From Desulfuromonadales bacterium (GTDB lineage Bacteria; Desulfobacterota; Desulfuromonadia; Desulfuromonadales; BM103), in assembly GCA_014860225.1 (NCBI GenBank), contig JACZKE010000036.1, positions 1 through 64,000 on the forward strand: a DNA stretch of 64,000 nucleotides, in the 5' to 3' direction. Of the stretch, positions 33,689-43,758 are shown piece by piece; position 1 is the first letter of the stretch; each line of letters starts with the position of its first letter. A model generated the notes under the pieces. That model was not told the DNA's origin, did not search any database, and saw only the letters and a list, made by a program, of their open reading frames with translations. Both the position numbers and the translations under genes were made by a program.

Positions 33689-33764
33689 TAAAATAAAAGC
33701 CCCGTTGAGCGTTATGCTCACGGGGCTTCCTTGCCGTATTCAGGTTGCGATACTACCTTGTATC
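33689..33764 (-). promoter_or_regulatory. ANTAR-type attenuator in the nifB leader (P1, P2 and terminator)
   Basis: The clearest example in the window. Minus strand: P1 is GATAC-AAGGTA-GTATC (33764-33749), P2 is GGC-AAGGAA-GCC (33735-33724); both hexaloops have A1 and G4. The P2 3' arm is part of the terminator stem GCCCCGTgAGC/GCTcaACGGGGC (33726-33699), followed by TTTTATTTT. This matches the known two-hairpin ANTAR antitermination motif. Confidence 0.85.
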
Positions 33765-33793
33765 ACGGGGATGTTCAGTACAGGCTTATTTTT

Positions 33794-33809
33794 AGCATCA
33801 GATGTGCCA
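33794..33809 (-). promoter_or_regulatory. Sigma-54 promoter of nifB
   Basis: Minus strand TGGCACATCTGATGCT; -24 TGGCAC perfect, -12 ATGC for TTGC, GG-N10-GC spacing correct. Predicted start near 33783, 20 nt before P1 of the attenuator. Confidence 0.78.
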
Positions 33810-34097
33810 AATGCATACTAGAGAGTGAGTATTTTTTTTCTTAAGGAAGATAAAATCAACAAATACAGATAGATAGACTTGAAAACCCTCTAGATGACAT
33901 GCTGTTCGCTTAGATCTGCCTCAGGAGACACGCTGCGATGCATGCCTAACTCTTTAGCAGCCATCTCTTTTGGGCAAATAAATCAGGCACTCTCGTGAAG
34001 CTTTTCGCGAACGTCTGCAAAACATGACATTAATATGTATTTATTTTTGCTTGCGACAGATCCTATTCCCGCATAAACTATGCTGGATTAAGCATTG

Positions 34098-34145
34098 GAA
34101 TAAGAATAATCATTTTGACGCTGCATTTTAATAATGATTCATAGC
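34098..34145 (+). promoter_or_regulatory. Two Fur-box-like sites before the TonB receptor
   Basis: GAATAAGAATAATCATTTT (34098-34116) and TTTTAATAATGATTCATAG (34127-34145) both contain the GATAAT/ATTATC-type hexamer pattern of Fur operators. The region is AT-rich, so chance similarity is possible. The rest of 33810-34097 has no gene and no other signal that I see. Confidence 0.4.
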
Positions 34146-34203
34146 AATTCGCCTGCAAACACCCAACTGACTCAAATAACAAATTAAGATTTCCGGAGGT
34201 GTC

Positions 34204-36306
34204 GTGAACGCTTACAAGAACTTGATGTTAACGAGTCTTCTGCTGTTGCTGCCAACACTTGGCTATAGCGCAGAGCCACTATTGCTGGACGAGATCATCG
34301 TCCGCGGCAGTCATGTTCCGTCGAATGAGGAGAACCTGACCATACGTGAAGTTCGCGAAAGCCCAGCCCGGGATATCGGAGAAGCGCTCCAGAATATCCC
34401 CGGTGTGACCGCTCTTCGCAAAGGACCGATTGCCAATGACATTGTACTGCGCGGTTTACAGCGGGACAATATCAACGTGCTGATGGATGGTGTCCGTGTC
34501 CATGGCGGCTGTCCGTCGCGCATGGATCCACCGGCCTTCCACTTTGACTTTGCCGAGATCGAAGCGATCGAGATTGTCAAGGGACCCTACGATCTGCGCT
34601 ATGCCGGGAGCCTCGGCGGCCTGGTCAACGCCACCAGCAAGGCGATTCAACCCGGACCAGGACTCGCGGCGACCTTGACCTACGGTTCGTACGACCTGGT
34701 GCACACATCCGTCACGGCTTCGCACGGCGGCGAAAAGAGTGAGGGACTGATTGGCTACGCCTATAAATATTCACTGCCTCCAAAATCCGGTGACGGCAAA
34801 CGCATTACCGACATTTACCCATTGAACAGTAAGAATCGTTACCGGGGCGAGAATCTCGACTCACGCGCCTATGACATCAACACCTTCTGGGTCAAGGGCA
34901 AGCGGACATTCTCCCCGGGAGTGTCGTCAGAACTCAATCTTGCCTACCAGGATGCCGATCACGTCCTCTACCCGGCTCTGCTGATGGATGCTGAATATGA
35001 CCGGACCGCCCGCATCAACTGGACGACCATCTTCGAGAAACCGTCGGAACGAGTCAAAGAGGTCAAGCTTCAGATCTACCGGACCGATGTCGATCATCTG
35101 ATGCACGATGAGTTCCGTGAAAGTTCCCGCCCGAACATGATGATCACCCGGGATTACATGATGCAGACTGATGCCCAGACCACAGTCACCGGCGTCAACC
35201 TGACCAGCGTCAGCGAGGCCGGCTCTGCAGAGCTGCTCAGCGGCATCGATTATTTCTACCGCAACTGGGATGCGGTCAACAAGAGCGCCATGTATCTGGC
35301 ATACCAGGATCAGCCGATGATCCCCGATGTCGACAACGATCAGTTTGGATTGTTTGCCGAATACAGTCGGCCGCTGAGTGAGACCGTAACCATCAAAGGC
35401 GGTGCGCGCCTGGATTACGCCAAGTCCGAAGCAACCGACCTGAGCGATGCGCGGCTGGCAGGGTTCTATCAGCCCTACTACAGCGGGCAAAGTCTGCATG
35501 ACGACAACGATTTTTTTGCCCTGAGCGCCAACTTGCAGATGTTTTTGAAGCCTATTGACGGAGTCGAGCTATTCGCCGGATTAGCCTCAGCCAGCCGCAT
35601 GCCCGATCCTGAAGAACTTTATATCGGCCTGCAGCGGATTCCCAACATGAACGTACCGGACCCGGTCAGCTGGATCGGCAATCCCTCGCTCGATCCGGTG
35701 CGCAACAACCAGGCCGATTTGGGACTCAAGTATTCCGGTGACCAATTCGTTGTCAACGGATCAATTTTTTACAGTGACCTGAGTGACTACATCACCCTTG
35801 TCCAGATTCCCGACCCTGATGGGCCAGGTACAGGAACCCTGTCGAAAGCCCGCGGCTATGACAATGTCGACGCCCGCATCTGGGGTGGAGAAGTCACCGC
35901 ACAGGCATCGCTGCACTTCGACCTCTACTTGCTCGGAAGTCTTGCCTATACCGAGGGCAAGAACAGGGACAGCGGCGAACCTCTCGCGGAGATCCCTCCG
36001 TTGTCAGGATCGCTCGGTTTGCGTTACGACATCGACAGCTTCTTTGTGGAGATCACCGAACGGTTTGCCGACCAGCAGGATCGGGTTGACCCCCTGCTTG
36101 ACGAAGAAGAGACCAGCGGTTGGGGGGTGACCGATATTAAAAGCGGACTGCATCTGGATAAGTGGTCAATCTATGCCGGTGTCAATAACCTGTTCGACAA
36201 GTACTATTTCAGTCACTTGTCATACCAGCGCGACCCTTTCCAGAGTGGCGTCAAGGTTCCTGAAGTCGGAGCATTCGCCTATTTCACGGCTGCATATCGA
36301 TTTTGA
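34204..36306 (+). CDS. TonB-dependent outer-membrane receptor, OprC/NosA copper type
   Basis: A 700-aa outer-membrane receptor starting at GTG after ggaggt. Signal peptide 1-22 (GYS-A), plug domain about 45-150 (ALQNIPGV, IVLRGLQRDNINVLMDG, IEIVKGPYD) and a C-terminal beta barrel closing in ...YFTAAYRF with the terminal Phe. The plug contains C103-PSR-M107 in HGGCPSRMDPP, and the barrel contains H298-L-M300; together they match the CxxxM-HxM copper site described for OprC of Pseudomonas. So copper import is the best guess, although Fur-like boxes upstream hint at iron. A dedicated tonB gene follows 3 nt after the stop. Confidence 0.8.
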   Translation: MNAYKNLMLTSLLLLLPTLGYSAEPLLLDEIIVRGSHVPSNEENLTIREVRESPARDIGEALQNIPGVTALRKGPIANDIVLRGLQRDNINVLMDGVRVHGGCPSRMDPPAFHFDFAEIEAIEIVKGPYDLRYAGSLGGLVNATSKAIQPGPGLAATLTYGSYDLVHTSVTASHGGEKSEGLIGYAYKYSLPPKSGDGKRITDIYPLNSKNRYRGENLDSRAYDINTFWVKGKRTFSPGVSSELNLAYQDADHVLYPALLMDAEYDRTARINWTTIFEKPSERVKEVKLQIYRTDVDHLMHDEFRESSRPNMMITRDYMMQTDAQTTVTGVNLTSVSEAGSAELLSGIDYFYRNWDAVNKSAMYLAYQDQPMIPDVDNDQFGLFAEYSRPLSETVTIKGGARLDYAKSEATDLSDARLAGFYQPYYSGQSLHDDNDFFALSANLQMFLKPIDGVELFAGLASASRMPDPEELYIGLQRIPNMNVPDPVSWIGNPSLDPVRNNQADLGLKYSGDQFVVNGSIFYSDLSDYITLVQIPDPDGPGTGTLSKARGYDNVDARIWGGEVTAQASLHFDLYLLGSLAYTEGKNRDSGEPLAEIPPLSGSLGLRYDIDSFFVEITERFADQQDRVDPLLDEEETSGWGVTDIKSGLHLDKWSIYAGVNNLFDKYYFSHLSYQRDPFQSGVKVPEVGAFAYFTAAYRF

Positions 36307-36308
36307 GC

Positions 36309-37169
36309 ATGTCATGGCTTCTCGATCGGTCGAGCACCTCACTTTTGTGGGAAGCTTCTCTGCTGATTTCGTTTCTTGTCCACGCCCTTCTGGGTCTGGT
36401 TTTGCTGATGTGCTGGCCAGAGGCGGAACTACTTTCCAAGAATATCATCTCGGTTGAACTGGTGACCCTGCCAGAGACTGCCGGCACCGAGCCGCAGTTT
36501 GTAAATGACACTCCAGCGCAGCGAGCACCGGAACCGGTCAGACAAGACAAGCCTGTGCCACGGCCTGTGACTGACACCCCTGTACAGCGAGCGCCGGAAC
36601 CGGTCAGGCGAGACAGGCCCGGGGCGCAACCGACGATGGTCTCCCCAGCTCCCGCGCAACAGCCCATGCCGAAGAGTACTTTGCAAAATACGGTCACTGA
36701 ACAGGCGACATCGAATACGACTCAGGACAAGCTCATACCGGACAACGATATATTCAAGCCCGCTCCCGTGGAGCCTGCGGAAACACAGCCCATTGCTCCA
36801 GCGACCGGCAGGCACATTAATAATGCGGCCGCAGATCGCTCAGCATCGGGCCCCTCATCGAGCGCAGCCGACCTGGAGTCAGTCAAAGCAGCCTACCTGC
36901 AGTCGATCGCAACCCTGATCGACAGACAGAAAAATTATCCACTGATGGCACGCAAGGGGAGGCAACAGGGAGTCGTCCACGTTGTCTTTACCCTCGATCA
37001 AGACGGCTTGCTGGACAACTGTCATGTCAAAGAGTCTTCTGGATTCAGACCGCTTGATCAAGCGGCGTTGAAGGCAGTCCGCCAGGTGCGACGCTATCCA
37101 GACCCACCGCCAGCTCTCGGCGAGAAACCGAGCTTTCAAATTGCGATCAGCTTTCGCCTGGAAGATTGA
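36309..37169 (+). CDS. tonB: TonB family energy-transducing protein
   Basis: A 286-aa TonB: one N-terminal membrane anchor (about residues 12-36), a long Pro-rich periplasmic linker and a C-terminal TonB domain (about 200-286, YPLMARKGRQQGVVHVVFTLD, ending FQIAISFRLED). The linker contains an imperfect tandem repeat (TPAQRAPEPVRQDKP then TPVQRAPEPVRRDRP). It begins 3 nt past the receptor stop and has no ExbB/ExbD partner here. It should energise the adjacent receptor. The ATG at 36309 is preferred to an upstream TTG. Confidence 0.88.
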   Translation: MSWLLDRSSTSLLWEASLLISFLVHALLGLVLLMCWPEAELLSKNIISVELVTLPETAGTEPQFVNDTPAQRAPEPVRQDKPVPRPVTDTPVQRAPEPVRRDRPGAQPTMVSPAPAQQPMPKSTLQNTVTEQATSNTTQDKLIPDNDIFKPAPVEPAETQPIAPATGRHINNAAADRSASGPSSSAADLESVKAAYLQSIATLIDRQKNYPLMARKGRQQGVVHVVFTLDQDGLLDNCHVKESSGFRPLDQAALKAVRQVRRYPDPPPALGEKPSFQIAISFRLED

Positions 37170-37183
37170 CTCCCAAGCTTCAG

Positions 37184-37220
37184 GCAAAAAAACAGCAGAG
37201 AGGTCAAAAATCCTCTCTGC
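37184..37220 (-). terminator. Intrinsic terminator of the nifHDK-X-fdx operon
   Basis: Minus strand GCAGAGAGG/CCTCTCTGC (9 bp, 8-nt loop) followed by TGTTTTTTTG. It lies 94 nt after the last nif-type gene (37314) and just past the convergent tonB. Confidence 0.85.
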
Positions 37221-37313
37221 CGATGTCATGAAAGATTGCATTCCTGGAAAGGGAAAACATCAGTGGTGCGCTAACGGATCAAGACAAGATAATCTCCAAC
37301 CCCACGAGAAACG

Positions 37314-37703
37314 TCAGGCTCCACTGAATGCGCATGTCTTATCGGTTGGACCGCAGCCACTACAGGAAGATTGGCAGACCGCATCGTGGGCCAGCTTCAG
37401 TGCCGGCTCGAGCGGCCCCTCTGCACTGATCACTTTAAAACCGACCTTTTCCATCTCCTGTTTCGGCAGCTCTCCGATCATGGCGGTAACGACTGCTTTG
37501 CAGTCCTTCAGAGCCTCGACGATGCCGTTCAGCTGCGCATGGCGAAAAGGATGGTCAGGATCAAAGTAACAGTATTTTTCTACCTCGACTTCCGCAACTT
37601 GGATCGGATCACCTTTGCGATACTTGAAGATGCGGAACTTATCGGCATGGCCGAAATGCTGGTCGACCGAAGTTCCGGATTTTGATGTGACGGCGATGAG
37701 CAT
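37314..37703 (-). CDS. NifX/NafY-type dinitrogenase cofactor-binding protein with Cys-rich tail
   Basis: A 129-aa protein of the dinitrogenase Fe-Mo cofactor family (NifX/NifY/VnfX, DUF NifB-C-terminal fold). The signature SVDQHFGHADKFRIF near residue 12-26 contains the cofactor-binding His. The last 16 residues hold a cysteine cluster (CQSSCSGCGPTDKTC) unusual for NifX and able to bind a metal or Fe-S cluster. The ATG at 37703 follows aaggag. It is the last gene of the nifHDK transcript and probably carries or stores NifB-co/FeMo-co precursors. Confidence 0.85.
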   Translation of the reverse strand: MLIAVTSKSGTSVDQHFGHADKFRIFKYRKGDPIQVAEVEVEKYCYFDPDHPFRHAQLNGIVEALKDCKAVVTAMIGELPKQEMEKVGFKVISAEGPLEPALKLAHDAVCQSSCSGCGPTDKTCAFSGA

Positions 37704-37741
37704 GATCAACTCCTTGTGACGTGTGACACGTGACTGCTCTT

Positions 37742-38011
37742 TCAGATTGTCATAGCCTTGAAGGTGAAGCACTTCTTCGGGCAGGTAACGCCACAACCGG
37801 CACAACCGATGCAGCTATCAGAGGCGACGATCGACATGACCATCCGGGTCGAGTAGCTCTCTTCGTCTTCAATATCCATGGGACCGAGGACCTTGCGCGA
37901 GCAAGCCTTATAACAACGCCCGCAGCCAATACATTTTTCCGGATCGATCGATTCGGCGAAAGTCGGGGTCCAGCTCTCACCACCCCTTGTAAGCCCAGTT
38001 AATAAAGCCAT
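37742..38011 (-). CDS. fdxB: Nif-specific ferredoxin III (FdxB-like)
   Basis: An 89-aa 2[4Fe-4S] ferredoxin with CIGCGRCYKAC and CIGCAGCGVTCPKKC, and the N-terminal extension (GGESWTPTFAESIDPEKC) typical of the nif-associated ferredoxin III family. It is flanked by two NifX-type genes in the nifHDK operon, has aaggag before its ATG, and probably supplies electrons to NifB or NifEN cluster assembly or to NifH. Confidence 0.88.
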   Translation of the reverse strand: MALLTGLTRGGESWTPTFAESIDPEKCIGCGRCYKACSRKVLGPMDIEDEESYSTRMVMSIVASDSCIGCAGCGVTCPKKCFTFKAMTI

Positions 38012-38041
38012 TGTCTTTTCTCCTTGAGTTATAGTTTGGTT

Positions 38042-38425
38042 TTAAGCTGTCGGGCGTTCATTCTTGAGCATCGCTTTCCGCAGCCACGGTGGCGGATTGC
38101 CTTTCAGTACCTGCTGTAACTTTTCCACCACCACGGTGATCGGCTCACGCTCTTTGCTCTTGATCGGGTGGATCTTCTTGGCGACCAACCGCGCGGCCGC
38201 CGGACCACCGATCTCACCCACATAGACCAGGGCGCAGTCAGCAAGTGCTTCGCTACGTGCTTCGATTTTGTCGTCGCTGTGTCCTGGTGCATGCTCGGAC
38301 TGGACCTGGACCACCCCGCTGAATGCAGCCTGCTCCGGCCCAATCTCCCAGATGTAGAATTCTTCGGCATGGCCGAAGTGCTCATCGACGTGCACCTTGT
38401 CGGTGCTGGCAAATGCGACTTTCAT
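38042..38425 (-). CDS. nifX: NifX-like dinitrogenase cofactor-binding protein
   Basis: A 127-aa member of the NifX/NifB-C family. KVAFASTDKVHVDEHFGHAEEFYIWEI contains the conserved HFGHA motif; the C-terminal helix region (KKIHPIKSKEREPITVVVEKLQQVL..PPPWL) matches NifX. The start at 38425 follows aggagagg 7 nt upstream; the longer frame is spurious. Between nifK and fdxB on the same strand, with a structured repeat separating it from nifK. Symbol is by position and family; NafY cannot be excluded. Confidence 0.82.
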   Translation of the reverse strand: MKVAFASTDKVHVDEHFGHAEEFYIWEIGPEQAAFSGVVQVQSEHAPGHSDDKIEARSEALADCALVYVGEIGGPAAARLVAKKIHPIKSKEREPITVVVEKLQQVLKGNPPPWLRKAMLKNERPTA

Positions 38426-38516
38426 GATCAATCCTCTCCTGCGGCTGCTGACAATTGCAAAATTTCTGGTTCTAATCATCGATTCATAACCACATCGTTC
38501 GAAAAGAACACGTCGA

Positions 38517-38655
38517 TTTGCGGAATGGGAGCGAGCAATTTTTCGTCAGATCAAGGAAGCCAAGGAATCACGCGGAGGCGTAGTACTTTACGCCGCACAA
38601 GTGATTCCGCTGGCTGACGCCGAGCTGACGGAAAAGGGCCGCTCCCAGCCGCAAA
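38517..38655. repeat. Structured repeat family 1, full copy B
   Basis: A 139-bp nested palindrome that starts 1-2 nt past the nifK stop. Stems: TTTGCGG/CCGCAAA, GGGAGCG/CGCTCCC, TTTTTCGTCAG/CTGACGGAAAA, AGCCA/TGGCT, GAATCAC/GTGATTC, and the apical GCGGaGGCGTA/TACGCCGC shared with copy A. Confidence 0.85.
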
Positions 38656-38656
38656 G

Positions 38657-40120
38657 CTAGCGCATCATCTCGAACCACTGGTCCTCACACGTCTCATCTT
38701 TGATATCGAGGAACTTGTTGGCGAGCATGGTCAGCATGCTGATCGCGCCGGTGTAGCCGACTACCGGGGTGCGGTGCAGGTTGACCCGGTCGATGATCGG
38801 GAAACCGATGCGGAACAGCGGGATCCTGGCGTCGCGGGCAGCCCATTTGGCATGGGTGTCGCCGATGATGCCGTCGACCGGGTCGGTGACCAGCAGGCTG
38901 CGCATGTGCCAGAGGTCCTTGTTGATGTAGCAGGTGCAGCCTTCGCCGAAGGGCGAGGAGGCGAGCAGTGCGTCCATCTCCTTCTGGAACTTCTTGGTCG
39001 CCCGTGAGCAGAGGACATGCCAGGGGCGGGCACCCATCTCGAGCAGGAAGGAGACGATGCCGAGCAGGTAGTCCGGATCACCGGCGATGGCGAATTTCCT
39101 GCCATGCAGATACTGATGGGCATCAGTCATGGCATCGACGGCGCGTGCGCGTTCGGCCTTGAGCTCGGTCGGAATCGGTTTGTCAAAAAGTTCGGAAAGC
39201 TTCAACAGCAACTCATCGGTCTTTTTGACTCCGAACGGCATCGGCAGGATGGCCTTTTCACCGTCATACTCCGATTCAATCCACTTCATGGTCGTGACCG
39301 TGGAGTATTTCTGCAGCGAGAGCGTCGCCTTGCCATTGATCGATTCTGCTGCGTCTTCCATCCTGGTGCCACCCGGGTAAAGCTTGTATTCACCGTCACA
39401 GCCCGAATCAAAAACATCCGAGACATCGGCCAGCATAGTGTAGGGGATGCCCATTAATTCAAGGATGCGCTTGTACTCGCGCAGGTTGCCGACGTTGCCG
39501 TCGAAGCCCGGAATAATGTTTAGCTTGCCGGTGCATTTTCCCTCAACCTTCTGTCCATCGGTCAAGGTCTGCAGAATGCTTAACAGCATCGAGTCGTAGC
39601 CATGGATATGCGTGCCGTTGAAGCTCGGTGTGTTGGCATAGGGGGTCGGCAAGTCCTCCGGGATGAACCCCTGCAGCTTGGCGTTCCTGGTAAAGGCCGT
39701 CAGGTCGTCGCCGATGACCTCGGGCATGCAGGTCGTGAAGATCGGTATCATCTTCGGCTTGTAGAGGGCATAGGCGTTTTCCAGCCCCTCGAACAGATTG
39801 TTCTGGCCGCCGAACACGGCACCGTCTTCGGTCATGGCATCGCAGGTCGCCGCCGCCGGCTCGCGGTAGTGGCGGCTGAAGGTACTGCGAAAATAGGAGG
39901 CGCACCCCTGGGAGCCATGTATGAATGGTAGTGCACCTTCGAAGCCGGTGGCCACCATCTGCGCGCCGAGGGGCTGGCAGGCATGTGCCGGGTTAACCAC
40001 CAGGGCGGTGCGGGCAAAGTTCTTTTCTTTGTACTCTTCGCTATTGATCCAGGCCTTGACCCGCTCGATTTCTTCCGGCGGGGTCTCGGTGACAAATTTT
40101 ACGGCTGCTACTGCGCTCAT
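38657..40120 (-). CDS. nifK: Nitrogenase MoFe protein beta chain NifK
   Basis: A 487-aa beta subunit of Mo-nitrogenase. P-cluster cysteines lie in NPAHACQPLGAQ (about residue 48), HGSQGCASYF (about 73) and in the FTTCMPEVIGDDL segment (about 131). The overall length fits shorter NifK proteins that lack the N-terminal extension of the Klebsiella type. It lies 133 nt downstream of nifD, with a repeat in the gap, on the nifHDK transcript. No odd residue is seen at the P-cluster positions. Confidence 0.97.
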   Translation of the reverse strand: MSAVAAVKFVTETPPEEIERVKAWINSEEYKEKNFARTALVVNPAHACQPLGAQMVATGFEGALPFIHGSQGCASYFRSTFSRHYREPAAATCDAMTEDGAVFGGQNNLFEGLENAYALYKPKMIPIFTTCMPEVIGDDLTAFTRNAKLQGFIPEDLPTPYANTPSFNGTHIHGYDSMLLSILQTLTDGQKVEGKCTGKLNIIPGFDGNVGNLREYKRILELMGIPYTMLADVSDVFDSGCDGEYKLYPGGTRMEDAAESINGKATLSLQKYSTVTTMKWIESEYDGEKAILPMPFGVKKTDELLLKLSELFDKPIPTELKAERARAVDAMTDAHQYLHGRKFAIAGDPDYLLGIVSFLLEMGARPWHVLCSRATKKFQKEMDALLASSPFGEGCTCYINKDLWHMRSLLVTDPVDGIIGDTHAKWAARDARIPLFRIGFPIIDRVNLHRTPVVGYTGAISMLTMLANKFLDIKDETCEDQWFEMMR

Positions 40121-40146
40121 AATAGAACTCCTGAATTCTTCAAAAA

Positions 40147-40246
40147 CATCTCACGCCCGTTCGCTTCGCTCACTCGAGTCGCAGAGTTCGCAGAGAAATG
40201 AAAATCAAGGGATTCAATCTGCGTCTCCGCGTCTCTGCGTGAGATG
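40147..40246. repeat. Repeat family 2, full copy between nifD and nifK
   Basis: A 100-bp element closed by CATCTCACGC and GCGTGAGATG (10-bp perfect inverted repeat), with GCAGAGTTCGCAGAGA facing TCTGCGTCTCCGCGTC inside. It starts 7 nt after the nifD stop. The left end is shared with 22831 in the hyp operon. Confidence 0.75.
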
Positions 40247-40253
40247 CTTTGGT

Positions 40254-41696
40254 TTAAAAGGGTGCCTTCACCAGATCCCAGGTAGGCGAGTTGATCGCCA
40301 TGTCGATATCGCGGGCGAAGATCTTGAAACCTTCGTAACCGTGATATGGCCCCGAGTAGTCCCAGCTGTGCATCTGCCGGAAGGGAATTCCGGCCTTCTG
40401 GAAGACGTACTTCTCCTTGATGCCGGAACCGACCAGATCTGGTTTGAGCTCTTCGACGAATTTCTCCAACTCGAACTCGGAGACGTCGTCGTAGATCAGC
40501 GTGCCCTTGGCCATCTCCGGCGCGGTGCGGTCGTAGTCGTCCTGGTGGGCGAATTCGTAGCCGGCGCCGGTGATCTGGATGCCGAGGTCCTCGTAGGCGC
40601 CGATGGTGTGACGCGGGCGCAGGCCGCCGACGAACAGCATGGCGGTCTTGCCGTCGAGGCGCGGTTTGTACTCGTCGACCACCGCCTGCATGACCGGTTT
40701 GTACTTCCTGATCACCTTCTCGACGTTCTTCCTGATCTTGTCGTCAAAACACTCGCCGATGGCGCGCAGGCTCTCCTCGATCTTGGTCGGGCCGAAAAAA
40801 TTGTACTCCAGCCAGGGGATGCCCCACTTCTCTTCCATAACCTTGCACATGTAGTTCATCGAGCGGTAACAGTGGATCAGGTTGAGCTTGACCGAATGGG
40901 TGGCGCCGATCTTCTCGACCTCGCCGTCGCCGGTCCACACCGACTTGACGTTGAGTCCGATCTCTTCAAGAATCGGTTTGGCAGCCCAGACATCGCCGCC
41001 GATGTTGTAGTCGCCGATCAGGGCGACGTCGTAGGGGCCGGGCTCTTCCTTGAACTCGAACTTGCCGATGATGTGGTCGCGGATCGAGTCGTTGGAGATG
41101 TGATGCCCCAGCGACTGGGAAACGCCGCGGAAACCTTCGCAGTTGCAGGGCACCACCAGCTTGCCGAGTTCATTCTCCATCTTCTTGGCGACGGCGTTGA
41201 TATCGTCGCCGATCAGTCCAACCGGGCACTCGGAGAGCACTGACAACCCCTTGTTCAGGGGAAAGAGCTCATCGGCCTCGCGCAGCAGCTTCTCGAGTTT
41301 CAAGTCGCCACCGTAGACGATATCGCGCTCCTGGAAGTCGCTGGTAAAGTCCATGGGGAACGAGGTGACGCCCGGGATGCCCTGCATCAGGTTGCGTCGG
41401 GTGCCCCAGCTGTAGACGCCACAACCAACAGGTCCGTGGGAGACGTGCACCATGTCACGGATCGGCCCCCAGACCACCCCTTTGGCACCTGCATAGGCGC
41501 AGCCGCGCTGGCTCATGACACCGGGGACGACCTTCTTGTTGGATTTTACTGCGCAGGGCGAAGCGCTCGGTTCGTTGGCGCCGAGGTGCGGGGCGCGTTT
41601 CTTCTGTGTCTTCTCCGGCATCTCGGCCAGGGTGTCGGCGATCAGCTTCTCGGTTTTTTCTGTGGTTATGCCCTTGATGGGCTTGCGTTCTGCCAT
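40254..41696 (-). CDS. nifD: Nitrogenase MoFe protein alpha chain NifD
   Basis: A 480-aa alpha subunit. P-cluster cysteines appear in [24 protein letters not shown] and [15 protein letters not shown]; the FeMo-co His is in [16 protein letters not shown] near the C-terminus and the co-factor Cys lies in the CYRSMNYM segment. It starts after tttaacaggagtaaaaact-type sequence (caggag, 7 nt) and lies 102 nt after nifH. Confidence 0.98.
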   Translation of the reverse strand: MAERKPIKGITTEKTEKLIADTLAEMPEKTQKKRAPHLGANEPSASPCAVKSNKKVVPGVMSQRGCAYAGAKGVVWGPIRDMVHVSHGPVGCGVYSWGTRRNLMQGIPGVTSFPMDFTSDFQERDIVYGGDLKLEKLLREADELFPLNKGLSVLSECPVGLIGDDINAVAKKMENELGKLVVPCNCEGFRGVSQSLGHHISNDSIRDHIIGKFEFKEEPGPYDVALIGDYNIGGDVWAAKPILEEIGLNVKSVWTGDGEVEKIGATHSVKLNLIHCYRSMNYMCKVMEEKWGIPWLEYNFFGPTKIEESLRAIGECFDDKIRKNVEKVIRKYKPVMQAVVDEYKPRLDGKTAMLFVGGLRPRHTIGAYEDLGIQITGAGYEFAHQDDYDRTAPEMAKGTLIYDDVSEFELEKFVEELKPDLVGSGIKEKYVFQKAGIPFRQMHSWDYSGPYHGYEGFKIFARDIDMAINSPTWDLVKAPF

Positions 41697-41798
41697 AGTT
41701 TTTACTCCTGTTAAAGCGGTGAGGGGGGAGGTGTTAGGGGAAAGGGGTAAAATCTTAATCTTTCCGCCTCACTCCTCACGACTTACTCCTCAAGGAAA

Positions 41799-42948
<1,150 letters not shown>

Positions 42949-43004
42949 TCATTGAACAGGTTGACGCTTTGGACTCAGCTTTCTCGTCACCTGACCTTTT
43001 ATTA

Positions 43005-43020
43005 TTCATGAGTTGTGCCA
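43005..43020 (-). promoter_or_regulatory. Weak sigma-54 promoter candidate for nifH
   Basis: Minus strand TGGCACAACTCATGAA has a perfect -24 but ATGA instead of TTGC at -12. It is the right distance upstream of the first attenuator, but the -12 mismatch makes it uncertain. Confidence 0.35.
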
Positions 43021-43210
43021 AAAAACCAGGTGCCTATATTTTCAGGCAGTTAAAACGCTTTCTTGGCAAGTGTGCACTTATGTTGCTCAGAAAATAGTCA
43101 GTTTTCATGCAAGGGTGGAGAGGAAATGTTCAGATGGGCCAGTGCCCGCCGGCGTCAGCATTCGATATCTGCTAAGGTGAATAAAGAGGCAGCAGATGCG
43201 GAGCGAAACC

Positions 43211-43726
43211 ATGGAACCGATCTTCACCAAGCCTGATCTCCCACGCTACACGCAGTGTCCATTTCCACCCTATCGCTATCTTCCTTTCCAGGTCGATTCA
43301 CCACTTCCCCATCCACGCAACGACCCTGCCGGGCACTCCTACGATCTGGAAGAGGACTACCTGTCGCACTTTACATCTGACGACTGGCACAGTTGCGAAC
43401 TCTACCTCTACGGTATCGATCTGTTCAATTACGGTTACTGGTGGGAGGCCCATGAAGCTTTAGAATCTGTGTGGCTGGCGGCCGGTCAGAGATCGACCTT
43501 GTGCGGCAGGTTCGTTCAGGGGTTGATCCAGCTGGCAGGGGCTCAGCTTAAGCGATTCATCAATGAGCCGAGCGGCGCCCAGTCATTGACCAGGGCTGGG
43601 TGCGAAAGGCTTTCAGAGGTTGAAGGGATTTATCTGGGTGTCGCGGTTGAGGCTCTTGTTGATGAAGCGGAACGCTGCCTGCGCGAGGATCGCGGAGAGT
43701 ATCCGCGGATTGAGTTGCGCTTCTGA
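43211..43726 (+). CDS. DUF309 family protein
   Basis: A 171-aa protein with the DUF309 core: NYGYWWEAHEALESVW (about residues 79-94) and RFVQGLIQLAGAQLKRF. The all-helical domain has a conserved WxxHExxE motif, but no biochemical role is known. The ATG at 43211 has ggagcg 7 nt upstream; 43196 is an alternative. It is divergent from nifH and followed by a terminator. Confidence 0.8.
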   Translation: MEPIFTKPDLPRYTQCPFPPYRYLPFQVDSPLPHPRNDPAGHSYDLEEDYLSHFTSDDWHSCELYLYGIDLFNYGYWWEAHEALESVWLAAGQRSTLCGRFVQGLIQLAGAQLKRFINEPSGAQSLTRAGCERLSEVEGIYLGVAVEALVDEAERCLREDRGEYPRIELRF

Positions 43727-43758
43727 TGTCAGATTTTGATTATCCCCGAAAAAGAAGA

